Positions 18,136 through 26,990 of a stretch of DNA of 32,575 nucleotides are shown here, in pieces (the stretch's first letter is position 1; every line of letters starts with the position of its first letter). This DNA is from Paracoccaceae bacterium (GTDB lineage: Bacteria; Pseudomonadota; Alphaproteobacteria; Rhodobacterales; Rhodobacteraceae): contig JACOMT010000001.1 of the NCBI GenBank assembly GCA_014623385.1, forward strand, positions 1-32,575, read 5' to 3'. A program made the translations under genes and the position numbers. The notes under the pieces were generated by a model. That model searched no databases. It was given only the letters and a program-made list of their open reading frames with translations, and was not told the DNA's origin.

Positions 18136-18639
18136 ATGTCCTTCTTTCACGCGCTTCATTCTGCACAGCGAGCAATCGCCGGATTGCTGCTCATAGCGAT
18201 GACGGTGATTTATGGGGCCAATGTGCTCATACGGGTTGTGGCACCTGATGTGTCATCTGAATTTGCCTGGGTCGAAGAGACCGTATCCTTCATGATGATC
18301 TGGTGTAGTTTTCTGGCGGCCAGCGTTGCGCTGCTGGAAGGGCGGCATGTTTCGGTTGACATGTTAAAAGACAACCTCCCACCAGCTCTGCTGACCCTTG
18401 TCAAAATCGCGATCAATGCGACCGGAGCAGTGGTTTGCGGGTATCTGGCGTGGCAGAGCTGGAATCTGACTAACTTCGTGCTCAATAGCGGCCAGATCAG
18501 CCCAGTCATGGGTGTTTCGATGGCTGTGCTTTACCTGCCTGCATTAGTGGGAATGGCGCTGTTGTGCTTGGGGTTCCTCCTCAGGCTTTGGGCGGGTGAC
18601 GCGCCCTTTGCGCGCACGCTTGATCGGGGGGCAGAATGA
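18136..18639 (+). CDS. TRAP transporter small membrane subunit (DctQ type)
   Basis: A 167-residue inner-membrane protein with four predicted helices: about 13-35, 50-70, 91-113 and 131-152. SEFAWVEETVSFMMIWCSFLAA and GRHVSVDML match the DctQ consensus of helices 2 and the loop that follows. The start at 18136 is taken because the family begins close to this Met; an in-frame ATG at 18109 would add nine charged residues without a ribosome site. A 54-base gap separates it from DctP, and its stop overlaps the DctM start by 4 bases (ATGA). Confidence 0.92.
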   Translation: MSFFHALHSAQRAIAGLLLIAMTVIYGANVLIRVVAPDVSSEFAWVEETVSFMMIWCSFLAASVALLEGRHVSVDMLKDNLPPALLTLVKIAINATGAVVCGYLAWQSWNLTNFVLNSGQISPVMGVSMAVLYLPALVGMALLCLGFLLRLWAGDAPFARTLDRGAE

Positions 18640-19910
18640 CACTTGCATTGGTCATCACAGTCGCAATTGTCCTGCTGGTCTTCGGGTTTCCGATGTTTCT
18701 GGTGCTGATGGTTCCGGCGATGTTGGTGAAGTTCCTTTTCTATCCGACCGTGCCAGACCTTGTTCTGGTGCAAAAGACGGTCGCGGGCATGAACCATTCC
18801 GTGCTGCTTGCTATTCCATTTTTTATCTTCGCAGCCGAACTGATGGGCCGTGGTGAAATCGCACGTCAACTCACGGCCATGATGGCCGCGCTGTTCAGAA
18901 GACGAGCGGGTGGCATGGGCTACTCAACGATCGGCGCAGCAGCCGGATTCGGCGCGGTGTCCGGTTCGGCCCCGGCCACCGTGGCGGCCCTTGGGGGCCT
19001 GACATATCCACGCTTGAAAACGCAAGGTTTCAGCGACAGGTTCTCGCTGGGTTTGATCGCATCCTCGGCGGAAATCGCCCTGCTAATCCCGCCTAGCCTG
19101 GTGCTGATCATCTATGGTTGGCTAACCGGAACCTCCATCGCGCGCCTGTTTGCAGCCGGTCTGGTTGTTGGCGTGGTTCTGGCTATCGCCTTCTCATTCC
19201 TGGTTGCGACAAAAGCTCGACATCTCACTCCGGAAGCCCGCGGCGACTCTGCCTCCAAACCCCGCGACCTAAAGGTGCTTTGGGCCTTGGGCATGCCCGT
19301 GATCATATTGGGCGGTATATACTCTGGGTTCTTCACCCCGACCGAAGCCGCCGCCGTCAGTGTGATCTACGCAATTCTTGTAGAAGGTCTGGTGCTGCGA
19401 AACCTGACCTTGAAAAAGCTTATGACTTTCGCGGAAAACGCTGCGGTTTCGTCAGCTGTGATCTTCATTCTGCTCGCCGTTGGTAGCACTTTGGCCTATT
19501 TCATCACCATCGCGCAAGTTCCCGCCGCTGTCATCGGGTTCATGCAATATATCGATGCAGGCCCGATCACATTCCTCATCATCATTAACATTCTGTTTCT
19601 GATTACAGGCATGTTCATCGACCCGGGGTCGGCCCTACTGATCCTTGTGCCGACGATGTTCCCGGTTGCGCAGTCTCTGGGCATCGACCCGGTTCACTTC
19701 GGGATCGTCGTATCGCTCAACATTTGTACAGGCATGATTACGCCTCCGTTCGGATTGGACAACTTCGTTGCCGCGTCAACGCTGCAAAAATCCGTGGCCG
19801 AGGTTTCGTTGGGCGTCCTGCCCTTCGTCGCGGTAAACATCGCTGTCCTGTTGTTGATCACCTATGTCCCCGGAATTTCAACCTTTCTCCCCAACCTCCT
19901 GATGGGCTGA
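18636..19910 (+). CDS. TRAP transporter large permease subunit (DctM type)
   Basis: A 424-residue, 12-helix inner-membrane transporter of the DctM family. It opens with [22 protein letters not shown] and contains [21 protein letters not shown] (about 98-118), with the Gly/Ser/Ala-rich re-entrant loop, and [22 protein letters not shown] (about 151-172). The end region [23 protein letters not shown] is also characteristic. Na+-coupled uptake with DctP and DctQ is expected. The start lies in the stop of DctQ. The next gene follows 40 bases later on the same strand. Confidence 0.95.
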   Translation: MTLALVITVAIVLLVFGFPMFLVLMVPAMLVKFLFYPTVPDLVLVQKTVAGMNHSVLLAIPFFIFAAELMGRGEIARQLTAMMAALFRRRAGGMGYSTIGAAAGFGAVSGSAPATVAALGGLTYPRLKTQGFSDRFSLGLIASSAEIALLIPPSLVLIIYGWLTGTSIARLFAAGLVVGVVLAIAFSFLVATKARHLTPEARGDSASKPRDLKVLWALGMPVIILGGIYSGFFTPTEAAAVSVIYAILVEGLVLRNLTLKKLMTFAENAAVSSAVIFILLAVGSTLAYFITIAQVPAAVIGFMQYIDAGPITFLIIINILFLITGMFIDPGSALLILVPTMFPVAQSLGIDPVHFGIVVSLNICTGMITPPFGLDNFVAASTLQKSVAEVSLGVLPFVAVNIAVLLLITYVPGISTFLPNLLMG

Positions 19911-19950
19911 CAGTTCGGTCACCCACGGAAACAAGCAAGGAGCTTCCCGA

Positions 19951-21606
19951 ATGCGGAGCAAAAAGCAGTTCACCGGCCCCGAAAGATCGTTGCAACGGGC
20001 CTGGGCCAAGGGCGCGGGCCTGATCGACGAAGAGTTCGAACGCCCGATGATTGCAGTGGTGAACACCTATCAGGATTTCTCGCCCGAGAACTTCCACCTG
20101 CGGCATGTTGGCGAAGCGGTAAAGGCCGGTATTCGCATGGCAGGCGGAACACCCTGTGAGTTCAACACGTTCCACGTCACGGATTCGGAAACCTTTGCCT
20201 CGGAAGGTATGCGCTATGTGCTTCCCAGCCGGGATGTTGTGACCGATATGATCGAGTTGATGGTGCAAGGCCACCGTCTGGACGCCATGGTGCTTATCGG
20301 GTCGGGTGACAAAGTGATGCCAGGGATGGTCATGGCGGCCTCGCGCCTCGATCTGCCGTCCATCGTTGTCTATGGCGGGCCCACCCGCGCGGGAACCTAT
20401 AAGGGGCAAAAAGTCTTCCTCGAAACCGTATATGATGCTGTCGGCGAACACCTGCGCGGAGAGATGAGTGCCGAGGACCTCAAAGGGCTGGAAGACAATC
20501 ACTTCCCTTTCTCAGGTGCCTGCGACACCGCAACGTCGGGCAATACGTCGGGCATCTATGTCGAAGCGATGGGACTTTCCCTGCCGGGCAGCGGAACCAT
20601 GGAAGCGGGATCCAACTATCAGCTGCGCTCCGCCAAATATGCCGGCATGCGCATAATGGACCTTCTTAAAGAGGACGTTCGGCCGTCGAAAATCCTGACA
20701 CACGACGCCATGATCAACGCGATGCGGGCGGGCCTGTCGGTGGGTGGATCGACCAACATGGTGCTGCATTTCATCGCCATGGCCAAAGAAGCCGGGCATG
20801 ACATCAGTTTCGAGACCTGGGATGAGCTGTCCCGGCAGACACCAACGCTCGTGAAATTGGCACCGTCTGGCCCGTGGGGTGTGACCGATCTGGGCACCAG
20901 CGGCGGCGTTCCCACGCTGATGAAAGCGCTGGGCGATCTCGTCAATCCCGATCAGATCACCGTGTCCGGGAAAACCGTAGGCGAGATCTCAGAGGCGGCA
21001 AAAACGGATATGTCGGGCGTCATCGCACCTGTTAGCGCCCCGGTCGATTCCGAAGGTTCAATCTATATCCTTGAAGGCTCGCTTGCCCCCGGTGGCGCGG
21101 TGGTCAAGGTGTCGGGTGTTGCCCCGGCCATGTGGGATGTGACCCTGACCGCGCGGGTGTTCGAAGACGAAGAAAGCGCCATCGACGCGATCCGTGCCAA
21201 CGAAATTACCGATGGGACTTGTGTGTTGATCCGTAACGAAGGAACCAAGGGCGGTCCCGGTATGAGAGAGATGCTGGGTGCAACCTCGGCTTTGATGGGG
21301 GCCGGTTTGGGCGAAACCTGTGCTTTGGTGACAGATGGCCGCTTTTCTGGGGCGACCCATGGCCCCGCGATTGGTTATGTCACGCCCGAAGCCGCGCGCG
21401 GAGGCCCGATTGCCTATGTCGCCGACGGCGATCCCATTCGAATTGACCTGAAGGCACGTGTATTGGACCTTGACGTCTCAGCCGAGGAACTGGAGCGCCG
21501 CAAGGCGGCCTATACCCCCCCTGCCCCAACGGTGACGCGCGGGTATCTGAAGTTTTACGCCGAACATGTGGCCCCTGCCTCAGAAGGCGCGGTGATGCCG
21601 CGATGA
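19951..21606 (+). CDS. IlvD/Edd-family dehydratase with unusual metal-ligand positions
   Basis: A 551-residue dehydratase homologue; AAGGAG precedes the ATG. Family members remove water from dihydroxy acids or sugar acids with an Fe-S cluster and Mg2+. The C-terminal half is canonical, with [12 protein letters not shown] and [21 protein letters not shown], including the catalytic Ser in GRFSG. The N-terminal half is not. The motif that reads CDK in IlvD, Edd and sugar-acid dehydratases is GDK here, with Gly119. The position that is Cys in [2Fe-2S] members (PCNxHL) is Glu46 in SPENFHL. Only Cys191 ([11 protein letters not shown]) of the usual ligands remains. The Mg-binding Asp-Lys pair (D120-K121) is kept. 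The gene is intact and in frame with neighbours, so this looks like a divergent subfamily and not decay. It may use a different cluster ligation or no Fe-S cluster. Confidence 0.88.
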   Translation: MRSKKQFTGPERSLQRAWAKGAGLIDEEFERPMIAVVNTYQDFSPENFHLRHVGEAVKAGIRMAGGTPCEFNTFHVTDSETFASEGMRYVLPSRDVVTDMIELMVQGHRLDAMVLIGSGDKVMPGMVMAASRLDLPSIVVYGGPTRAGTYKGQKVFLETVYDAVGEHLRGEMSAEDLKGLEDNHFPFSGACDTATSGNTSGIYVEAMGLSLPGSGTMEAGSNYQLRSAKYAGMRIMDLLKEDVRPSKILTHDAMINAMRAGLSVGGSTNMVLHFIAMAKEAGHDISFETWDELSRQTPTLVKLAPSGPWGVTDLGTSGGVPTLMKALGDLVNPDQITVSGKTVGEISEAAKTDMSGVIAPVSAPVDSEGSIYILEGSLAPGGAVVKVSGVAPAMWDVTLTARVFEDEESAIDAIRANEITDGTCVLIRNEGTKGGPGMREMLGATSALMGAGLGETCALVTDGRFSGATHGPAIGYVTPEAARGGPIAYVADGDPIRIDLKARVLDLDVSAEELERRKAAYTPPAPTVTRGYLKFYAEHVAPASEGAVMPR

Positions 21607-21610
21607 AATC

Positions 21611-22072
21611 ATGACGGTTACAGTTAACGAAACCCGTCGCAAACGTGCTCGGTCTGCCAAAGCCGAGCACATTTCCGGCTGCCGCATGCAGGTCTCGGTC
21701 CGCGACTTTGGAGCAATGTCAGCAGATGAACCATCCATCGCTGGCAGAACTGATACTGGCCCTACTCCTTTGGAATAAGTCACCAGCGGCATGGCCGCGT
21801 GTCAGCTTGTTACCATCGTCAAGCTGGCCGAAGCGATGGGGTTCCAGTACTCTGATCTAAATGTCGAAGCAGAAACCGATGTTGCCTTCCGCGCAGCGCA
21901 AGGTGATATGAGCCCGGTGCCCAGATTTACCGCCGCACGCATGATCGTGAATATTCAAAGCGACGAAACAAAGGACCGGTACCAACAGCTGATTGATCTT
22001 GTTGAAGAACGATGCCCAGTTTCCAAACTATTTTTAGATGCTTCGTTGCCGGTTGAAGTCGATTGGAGGTAG
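21611..22072 (+). pseudogene. OsmC/Ohr-family protein with an in-frame stop codon
   Basis: A thiol peroxidase-like protein of the OsmC superfamily, 153 codons. The frame from ATG 21611 reads ...DEPSIAGRTDTGPTPLE, then TAA at 21776-21778 (codon 56), then VTSGMAACQLVTIVKLAEAMGF in the same frame. In the family the residue after PLE is usually Tyr or Leu, so TAC or TAT to TAA is the simplest explanation. Both redox Cys are present, in MAACQ and ERCPVSK. It starts 4 bases after the dehydratase stop, as if it were the last gene of that operon. An internal ATG at 21791 could give only a C-terminal fragment. Confidence 0.85.
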
Positions 22073-22104
22073 GTTATTGATCGACAACTACGACGGAGAA
22101 TAAT

Positions 22105-22999
22105 TTGAAGAAGCGCATTCTGCTTGTTGACGTTGCAGAAGCCGCCAAGGTTTTGACTACGACAGTATCGCTGGTGTTGCGCGACAGCCCGCAAATCCCC
22201 CCAAGACCAATCGTCTTGTTAGGGCCGCGGCGAAAGGGTTGGGTATATCTACACCCAATCCGCAGCCAATATGCGGGGCTCCAACCAGACACTTGTCGGG
22301 ATGGTCATGTTGGGCTCGGTCAACCGCTTCAATGCAGAGGTAGTCGCTGATATCTCTCGTATCTGCGCCGAGAATGGAAAAGTCATGCTGTACGGTGACG
22401 CGGACGAAAACCTTGAGACTCAGACGAAAATTCTTAAGCGCATGGTCGAAAACAATGTCGCCAACATGTTTGTTTATGCAGCCGAAGGCAGTGCAGCCGC
22501 TGATTTTAACCTAGTTAGAGAACCGGCGTTCGAGTGATTCAGGTTCTAAGGAACATCACAGACTTGGATGCACCATATTGGTTTCGATAATGTAGGAGCC
22601 TCCCGCAGAAATGGGTTGGAGGTTGATCAGACCCTGGATGTTACAACAACGGTAGCGCGCCGAGCGGGGTTTGACGCAATGGCCGACCTCTTAGGTATGC
22701 AAATACCCCCGTCCGCTGTATTTTGCTACAATGACGTCTTGGCTTACGGAGCCATGCTTCAACTTCGGTCGAGAGGTATTGAAATTGGCAAAGAAGTGGC
22801 AATTGCAGGCTTTGACGATCTGGAGGAATCTAGCCTTTGGTCACCAAGTTTGACAAGTGTTGCCCTAGATCGCCCACGTCTAGTGCAACAAGCTTTTTGC
22901 ACCCTCACCGACGTTACGATGGAGGACGGCCAGGTCAACATCGCGATTTCTCCCAGTGTGGTTCTGCGTAATTCTACGCAACTTTGGTCAATTGAATAA
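22105..22999 (+). pseudogene. LacI-family transcriptional regulator, multiply frameshifted
   Basis: A decayed repressor. A TTG start at 22105 with GGAGAA upstream gives the LacI HTH (VDVAEAAKVLTTTVSLVLRDSPQIPP). The match then continues in other frames: TNRLVRAAAKGLG, then YIYTQSAANMRGSNQTLVGMVMLGSVNRFNAE, then VRVIQVLRNITDLDAPY, then IGFDNVGASRRN and the C-terminus. Single-base losses are inferred near 22200 (C run), 22243 and 22522, and a further shift near 22575. After GASRRN (about 22610) the text jumps to GLEVDQTLDVTTTV, leaving out roughly 50 residues of the effector domain. It may once have regulated the operon upstream, from which it is separated by only 32 bases. Confidence 0.85.
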
Positions 23000-23455
23000 A
23001 TTACAGTTACTTTCCTTTGTGATTTTCGGCTTATTTCTGATAACATAGTCGGGAATTTTTCGTTTATCTCGCTGATTGAAAACGGAGGTTTCGTCATGTG
23101 CACAATCCTGGCGCTAGCGGTAGCTCACCCAAACTATGAGTTTGAAAACTACTATTCCAAGCCGAATTCAGCTGTTGAAGCTGTGGAACCAGAAAGCGAA
23201 AGGTATCAGACGAAAGAACTTGCTTTTTCTTGATCTGATTTTATTCAAAAGTTATGGCCAATCTCAAATACTTAGAACCAAGAGTGGTCAATGGATGGCC
23301 CAGAGAACAAACAAGAAAAATGAGATTTCCATCAGTTTTTCCAGTTTCCCGCTATTCAGTCTTTTGCGTTCCACCTATTCTCTTTGGAAAAACAGTTGTA
23401 GCTAAATTTTTGCAGCCACAGCGCAATCTTTATCAAGTCAAATTTGTTTGTTAAT
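23000..23455. other. AT-rich gene-poor stretch
   Basis: A 456-base interval with a visibly higher A+T content than the flanking genes. No homology to a known family, tRNA or repeat was seen. The only candidate is the small open frame at 23096-23233. The last 200 bases contain runs such as TTTTTCC and AAATTTTTG and could be remnant non-coding or acquired DNA. Confidence 0.5.
23096..23233 (+). CDS. Possible 45-residue small protein or truncated gene start
   Basis: An ATG at 23096 lies 7 bases after a strong GGAGG (23084-23088). It opens MCTILALAVAHPNYEFENYY and runs to TGA at 23231. The sequence has a short hydrophobic start and a Glu-rich end, but no recognised family. The good ribosome site in a region of decayed genes makes a truncated 5' end of a lost gene as likely as a true small protein. 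Confidence 0.25.
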   Translation: MCTILALAVAHPNYEFENYYSKPNSAVEAVEPESERYQTKELAFS

Positions 23456-25025
23456 TTAGTCTGCCAATTTCTCACCAATCATTATGCAGACCGAATTTGG
23501 GTTTCCCGAAATAAGTGTTGGCATAATTGAAGCGTCCGCAACCCTGAGACCTTGGACCCCATGTACCCGTAGTTCCGGATCCACAACTGACAGTGAATCG
23601 CGGCCAGCCCTGCATGTTCCGGCAGGATGAAGGGCTGCATGGGCAGTTGTCTGGCAGAACTGGCGAATTTGCTCTCTCGCTGTCATACCCGGCTGTGGAA
23701 CATGTCTTTGGCGCACAAAATGCGCGATCAGGTTTTGCTCCATGACCTGCATTGCATGCAGGGTCCCGTCGGTGATCGCTTCCAGGTCATATGGATCGCT
23801 GAAATATCTAGGCATCACGGCCGGATCATCCAGCGGGTCGCCGCTGCGCAGCTTGATCTCTCCGCGTGATCGGGGCCGGATCTGGCCAAGATTGACCGTG
23901 CATCCATTGCCGCCGGGCACAGCCTGCACGCCTTCTTCAATACCGGCTCCTACGACCAGAAAATACTGAATATCCGGCCATTTCTGGGATTCGTCGGCCC
24001 ACCAAAACACCCACCTTCGATCAAGTTGGACGATGATAGACCTCCCTTGAACAAGAGATAGTTCAGACCCGCAGCTGCCTTCCAGAAGAGGCGCTTGTAT
24101 TTGTCGTAGCTGTGCGGGCCATTCAGTTCATAGACCAATGAAATTTCGATGTGATCCTGCAGGTTTTGACCCACGCCTGGCAGATCCTGCTTCACTCCGA
24201 TCCCATGTTGCTTAAGGTCATCCGCTGGTCCAACCCCGGACAACATCAGCAGCTTGGGTGAGCTTATCGCTCCAGCAGAAAGGATGACTTCTTTTCTAGC
24301 ATAAGCTCTGCGCTTTTTGCCGCGGCAGACATATTCGACCCCAACAGCACACCCATCCTCGATCAATACGCGTGTGACACGCGACTTCGTTTTGATTGAA
24401 AGATTCCGGCGCTTTCTTGCAGGTGCCAGATAAGCCGTGGCAGCGGAACTGCGGCGCTTGTTCTTAGCGGTTATTTGATACAGCCCACATCCCGCCGGGT
24501 CGCCCGAATTGAAATCTGGGTTGAGAGGCATTCCATAATCCTGACAGGCCTGTAGCCAGGATCGGGTCAGCGGGTGGATATGATCAATATCAGAGACACC
24601 CAGTGGCCCGCCAACCCCATGCTCTTTGTTCAGGAACCGGTTGTTGTCCTCGGCTTTTCGAAAAAGGGCAACACATCTTCATAGCCCCATCCATCGAAAC
24701 CCATTTGCGCCCAAGTATCATAGTCATTGGGATTACCCCTAATGTAGATCATCGCGTTGACGGAACTTCCCCCGCCCAACACCCGGGCCTGAACCATTGT
24801 CGGAGAGTCCGTTTGCTGCTCGTCTGTGGGGACCCATTCGTAACGTTTCAGCAACGATCCTTGGGCCGTTTTGTAATAGGTACCCAGGATATGGATATAC
24901 GGGTTGTAGTCCTTAGGGCCTTACTCAAGAAGCAGTACCTGACAGTCGGAGGCTTCGGATAGTCTAGAGGCCAGAACACATCCTGTAGATCCCCCACCTA
25001 CGATGACATAATCGACCTCTTTCAC
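23456..25025 (-). pseudogene. GMC-family oxidoreductase (choline dehydrogenase-like), broken
   Basis: A full-length FAD-dependent GMC oxidoreductase in pieces. From a GTG at 25025 it reads KEVDYVIVGGGSTGCVLASRL and then LLLE, with TAA at 24921-24923 where the family has Ala (LEAGP). The frame continues through YEWVPTDEQQTDSPTMVQARVLGGGSS-type flavin motif to FFEK. A base lost near 24660 shifts to AEDNNRFLNKEHGVGG. A base lost in the A run 24004-24007 shifts to WWADESQKWPDIQY. The C-terminus HPAGTCRAG and SGNPNSVCIMIGEKLAD holds the catalytic His and Asn. Adding both bases gives 1572 nt, exactly 524 codons, which supports the reconstruction. It diverges from the isomerase gene at 25232. Confidence 0.9.
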
Positions 25026-25231
25026 CGCAAAATTCCCTATTGTGCCGCTACCGTTTTTGATGTTGATCGTGCTTAGGTTAGGCAGCCCACACCACTTCGC
25101 ACCCCAGAGAAAGAAGCCGCAAATATGTGCGACTTGCGCGTCAACTTGCGACAAGTCCCCAAGACTTGCGAAATTGCTGTCACGCGATGCAGCGGCCAAT
25201 CTGACAGAAGTCAGCAAATCGAGAGCAAGTT
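25026..25231. promoter_or_regulatory. Divergent intergenic region with three ACTTGCG repeats
   Basis: Three direct copies of ACTTGCG lie at 25132-25138, 25144-25150 and 25164-25170, with CAAGTC between the last two. CAAGTC and GACTTG form a dyad (CAAGTC-CCCAA-GACTTG). The arrangement resembles iterated operator half-sites between the second GMC gene and the second isomerase gene, and would be a relic if both genes are dead. Confidence 0.4.
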
Positions 25232-26116
25232 ATGAGCGAAACCCAACAAAAAATAGTCTATCACTCGCTTGTCTCGCGGCATTGCCCGACGGCGATGGAC
25301 TTGGAGATAGCGCAAAAACTGGGTTTTGACGGTATCGAGCTATCGGCCGTCAAGATGCAGGACTTTCTGGCCTCTGGGCACTCTGAATCTGAACTGAAAA
25401 CCGTCTCCAAGACATCGAAATACCTGGCATCGGATTCCTGATGGATATCGAACGTCCTGGATCTGATGAAAGTTCCTTGTTGTCGGATGCAGAGGATCTA
25501 TTCCACCTAGCCAGTCTTGGCCGGTGCAAAGGGCGTTCAGATCATCACCGGTCCGGTCTCGGTCCAAACCGTGCGCGCCCAAATCACCGGAATAGATCTG
25601 AGCTCGTATTCCGGCGTGCTGACCTATCCGCGGGAAGAACAATTAGCCATCACCGCGCGCAATTTGACCGTTTTAGCCGACATGGCCGCGCAGCACAATC
25701 TGGTTCTGTATCTTGAGGCCCTGGGCTGGCTGCCATTGAACACCTTTGCCGATCAGCTCGAACTGATCGACCGCACTGGCAAAGATAACGTAAGGCTGGT
25801 CGTCGATTTTTGGCACTGCTACGTGTCCGGGGATACGCCAGATACAGTTTCCAGATTGGATCCAAACCTTATCTACGGTGTCCATGTATGCGATTCTCTG
25901 GCTTTTGAGGCCGACATTCCAGACGAGGCAGTGCTGCGGGATGTTCCTACAGGATCAGGCGTTCTTGACCTTGCGCAGTGGGTGGACGCGGTGAAATCGA
26001 CCGGGTTTGTCGGCTGGTGGAGCCCAGAGCTTTTTTGCCGAAAGCAGCATCAGGAAAACAGCTTTGAAGTCGGAGAAAATTTGAGAACCTTACTGACGCA
26101 GCTTGTGAAAGGATAG
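25232..26116 (+). pseudogene. Sugar phosphate isomerase/epimerase (TIM barrel), two compensating frameshifts
   Basis: A second xylose-isomerase-like TIM barrel. The N-terminal frame SRHCPTAMDLEIAQKLGFDGIELSAVK runs into an early stop at 25439-25441. A base missing near 25404 leads to LQDIEIPGIGFLMDIERPGSDESS, and an extra G near 25519 returns the text to the first frame at AGAKGVQIITGP. The rest is intact: Glu in LVLYLEALGWL, Asp-His in VVDFWHCYVSGD, His in GVHVCDS and Glu in WWSPELFCRKQ. Net length is 885 bases, 295 codons. The downstream half could still be made from an internal start at 25517 but lacks the first part of the barrel. Confidence 0.85.
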
Positions 26117-26399
26117 TCTATGTGCCTCGCGCAACCCTTCCATATTCTAGGTGACGGAGCGTCGACAACCGCAGTTTTCGCCGTGGATTTGTCGTGCATC
26201 AAGTATGCACCGTGTCCGAAAGACATAGGGCTGCATCGACTTCAACTGGCATAGCACTCCAGTTTCCGCGCATTCCATTTCATTATTGTCATTGGCGTGC
26301 ATCAGTTCCGACGATGCCTGACCATCATGCCTCGGCAGCTCTGCTTGCACACCGTCCTTAGCCAAAACTTTCACCGTTTCCCTGTGCCCATGCCACAAG
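26117..26399. other. Gene-less stretch after the decayed isomerase gene
   Basis: No gene was recognised on either strand in these 283 bases. A minus-strand open frame crosses it and reads on from the amidase remnant, but the text has no visible homology. It may be the 3' flank of the deleted amidase. Confidence 0.4.
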
Positions 26400-26990
26400 T
26401 CACCCTGCAGACCGATGTAAGGTCGGGCGTGTGGACGGGCTGCACAGCCAGCCGCCACACTGGGCTTCATAGGCCAGCGAAGCTTTGAACACAGTGGGGT
26501 CGTCAAATGTCCGCCCGACGATCTGGATACCGGTAGTTACCCCGGTGGAGGCAACACCGCTGGGCACGGCCATGACTGGGCAGAAGTGCAGCATGTTAAA
26601 ATGATGGGTCAGGACCCAGCCATATTCCGGATCCACGACAACACCGTCGATCTTGAAATCCCGAGATGTGGGATCATGATCGGCCCGCACTGTCGGCACC
26701 GTTGTTGTCGGGCAGACGAAGAGGTCGTATTCCTCCATCAACGCGCCGAAAAACTGGTACATTTGATGTTGGACTTCCCACGAGCGTGACACGTCGTCCA
26801 AATTTGTCTGTTCAACACACTTAGCTGCCGTCAGAGTATAGTCGTTCAATTTGTCCGCATGATCTTTCGCCGCCCAAGATGCCTGTCGAAGGTAGTGCAT
26901 GGTATTGTACCAGTGGGTCGCGGCCTGATCGCATTCGTCGGACCACGGAACCTCAACCTCCGTCACTTCAGCACCAAGTGCCGAGACGCG
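26400..26990 (-). pseudogene. Amidase (amidase signature family), 3' remnant
   Basis: Only the C-terminal ~190 residues of an amidase of about 450-500 are left. Homology starts abruptly at SALGAEVTEVEVPWSDECDQAA (from about 26985) and continues through EYDLFVCPTTTVPTVRAD and HFNMLHFCPVMAVPSGV to the end TRPTLHRSAG. The catalytic Lys-Ser-Ser part, located in the N-terminal half of the family, is absent. Immediately upstream the sequence belongs to the ABC permease, whose last codons overlap the amidase text in another frame. This is the footprint of a deletion that joined the two genes. A short internal ATG at 26966 exists but no functional enzyme can result. Confidence 0.8.

Noticed and set aside
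25026-25217. N-terminal extension of the second GMC gene from 25217
   Set aside because: GMC homology starts at VDYVIVGGG; the preceding text has no family similarity and overlaps the repeat-rich promoter region.
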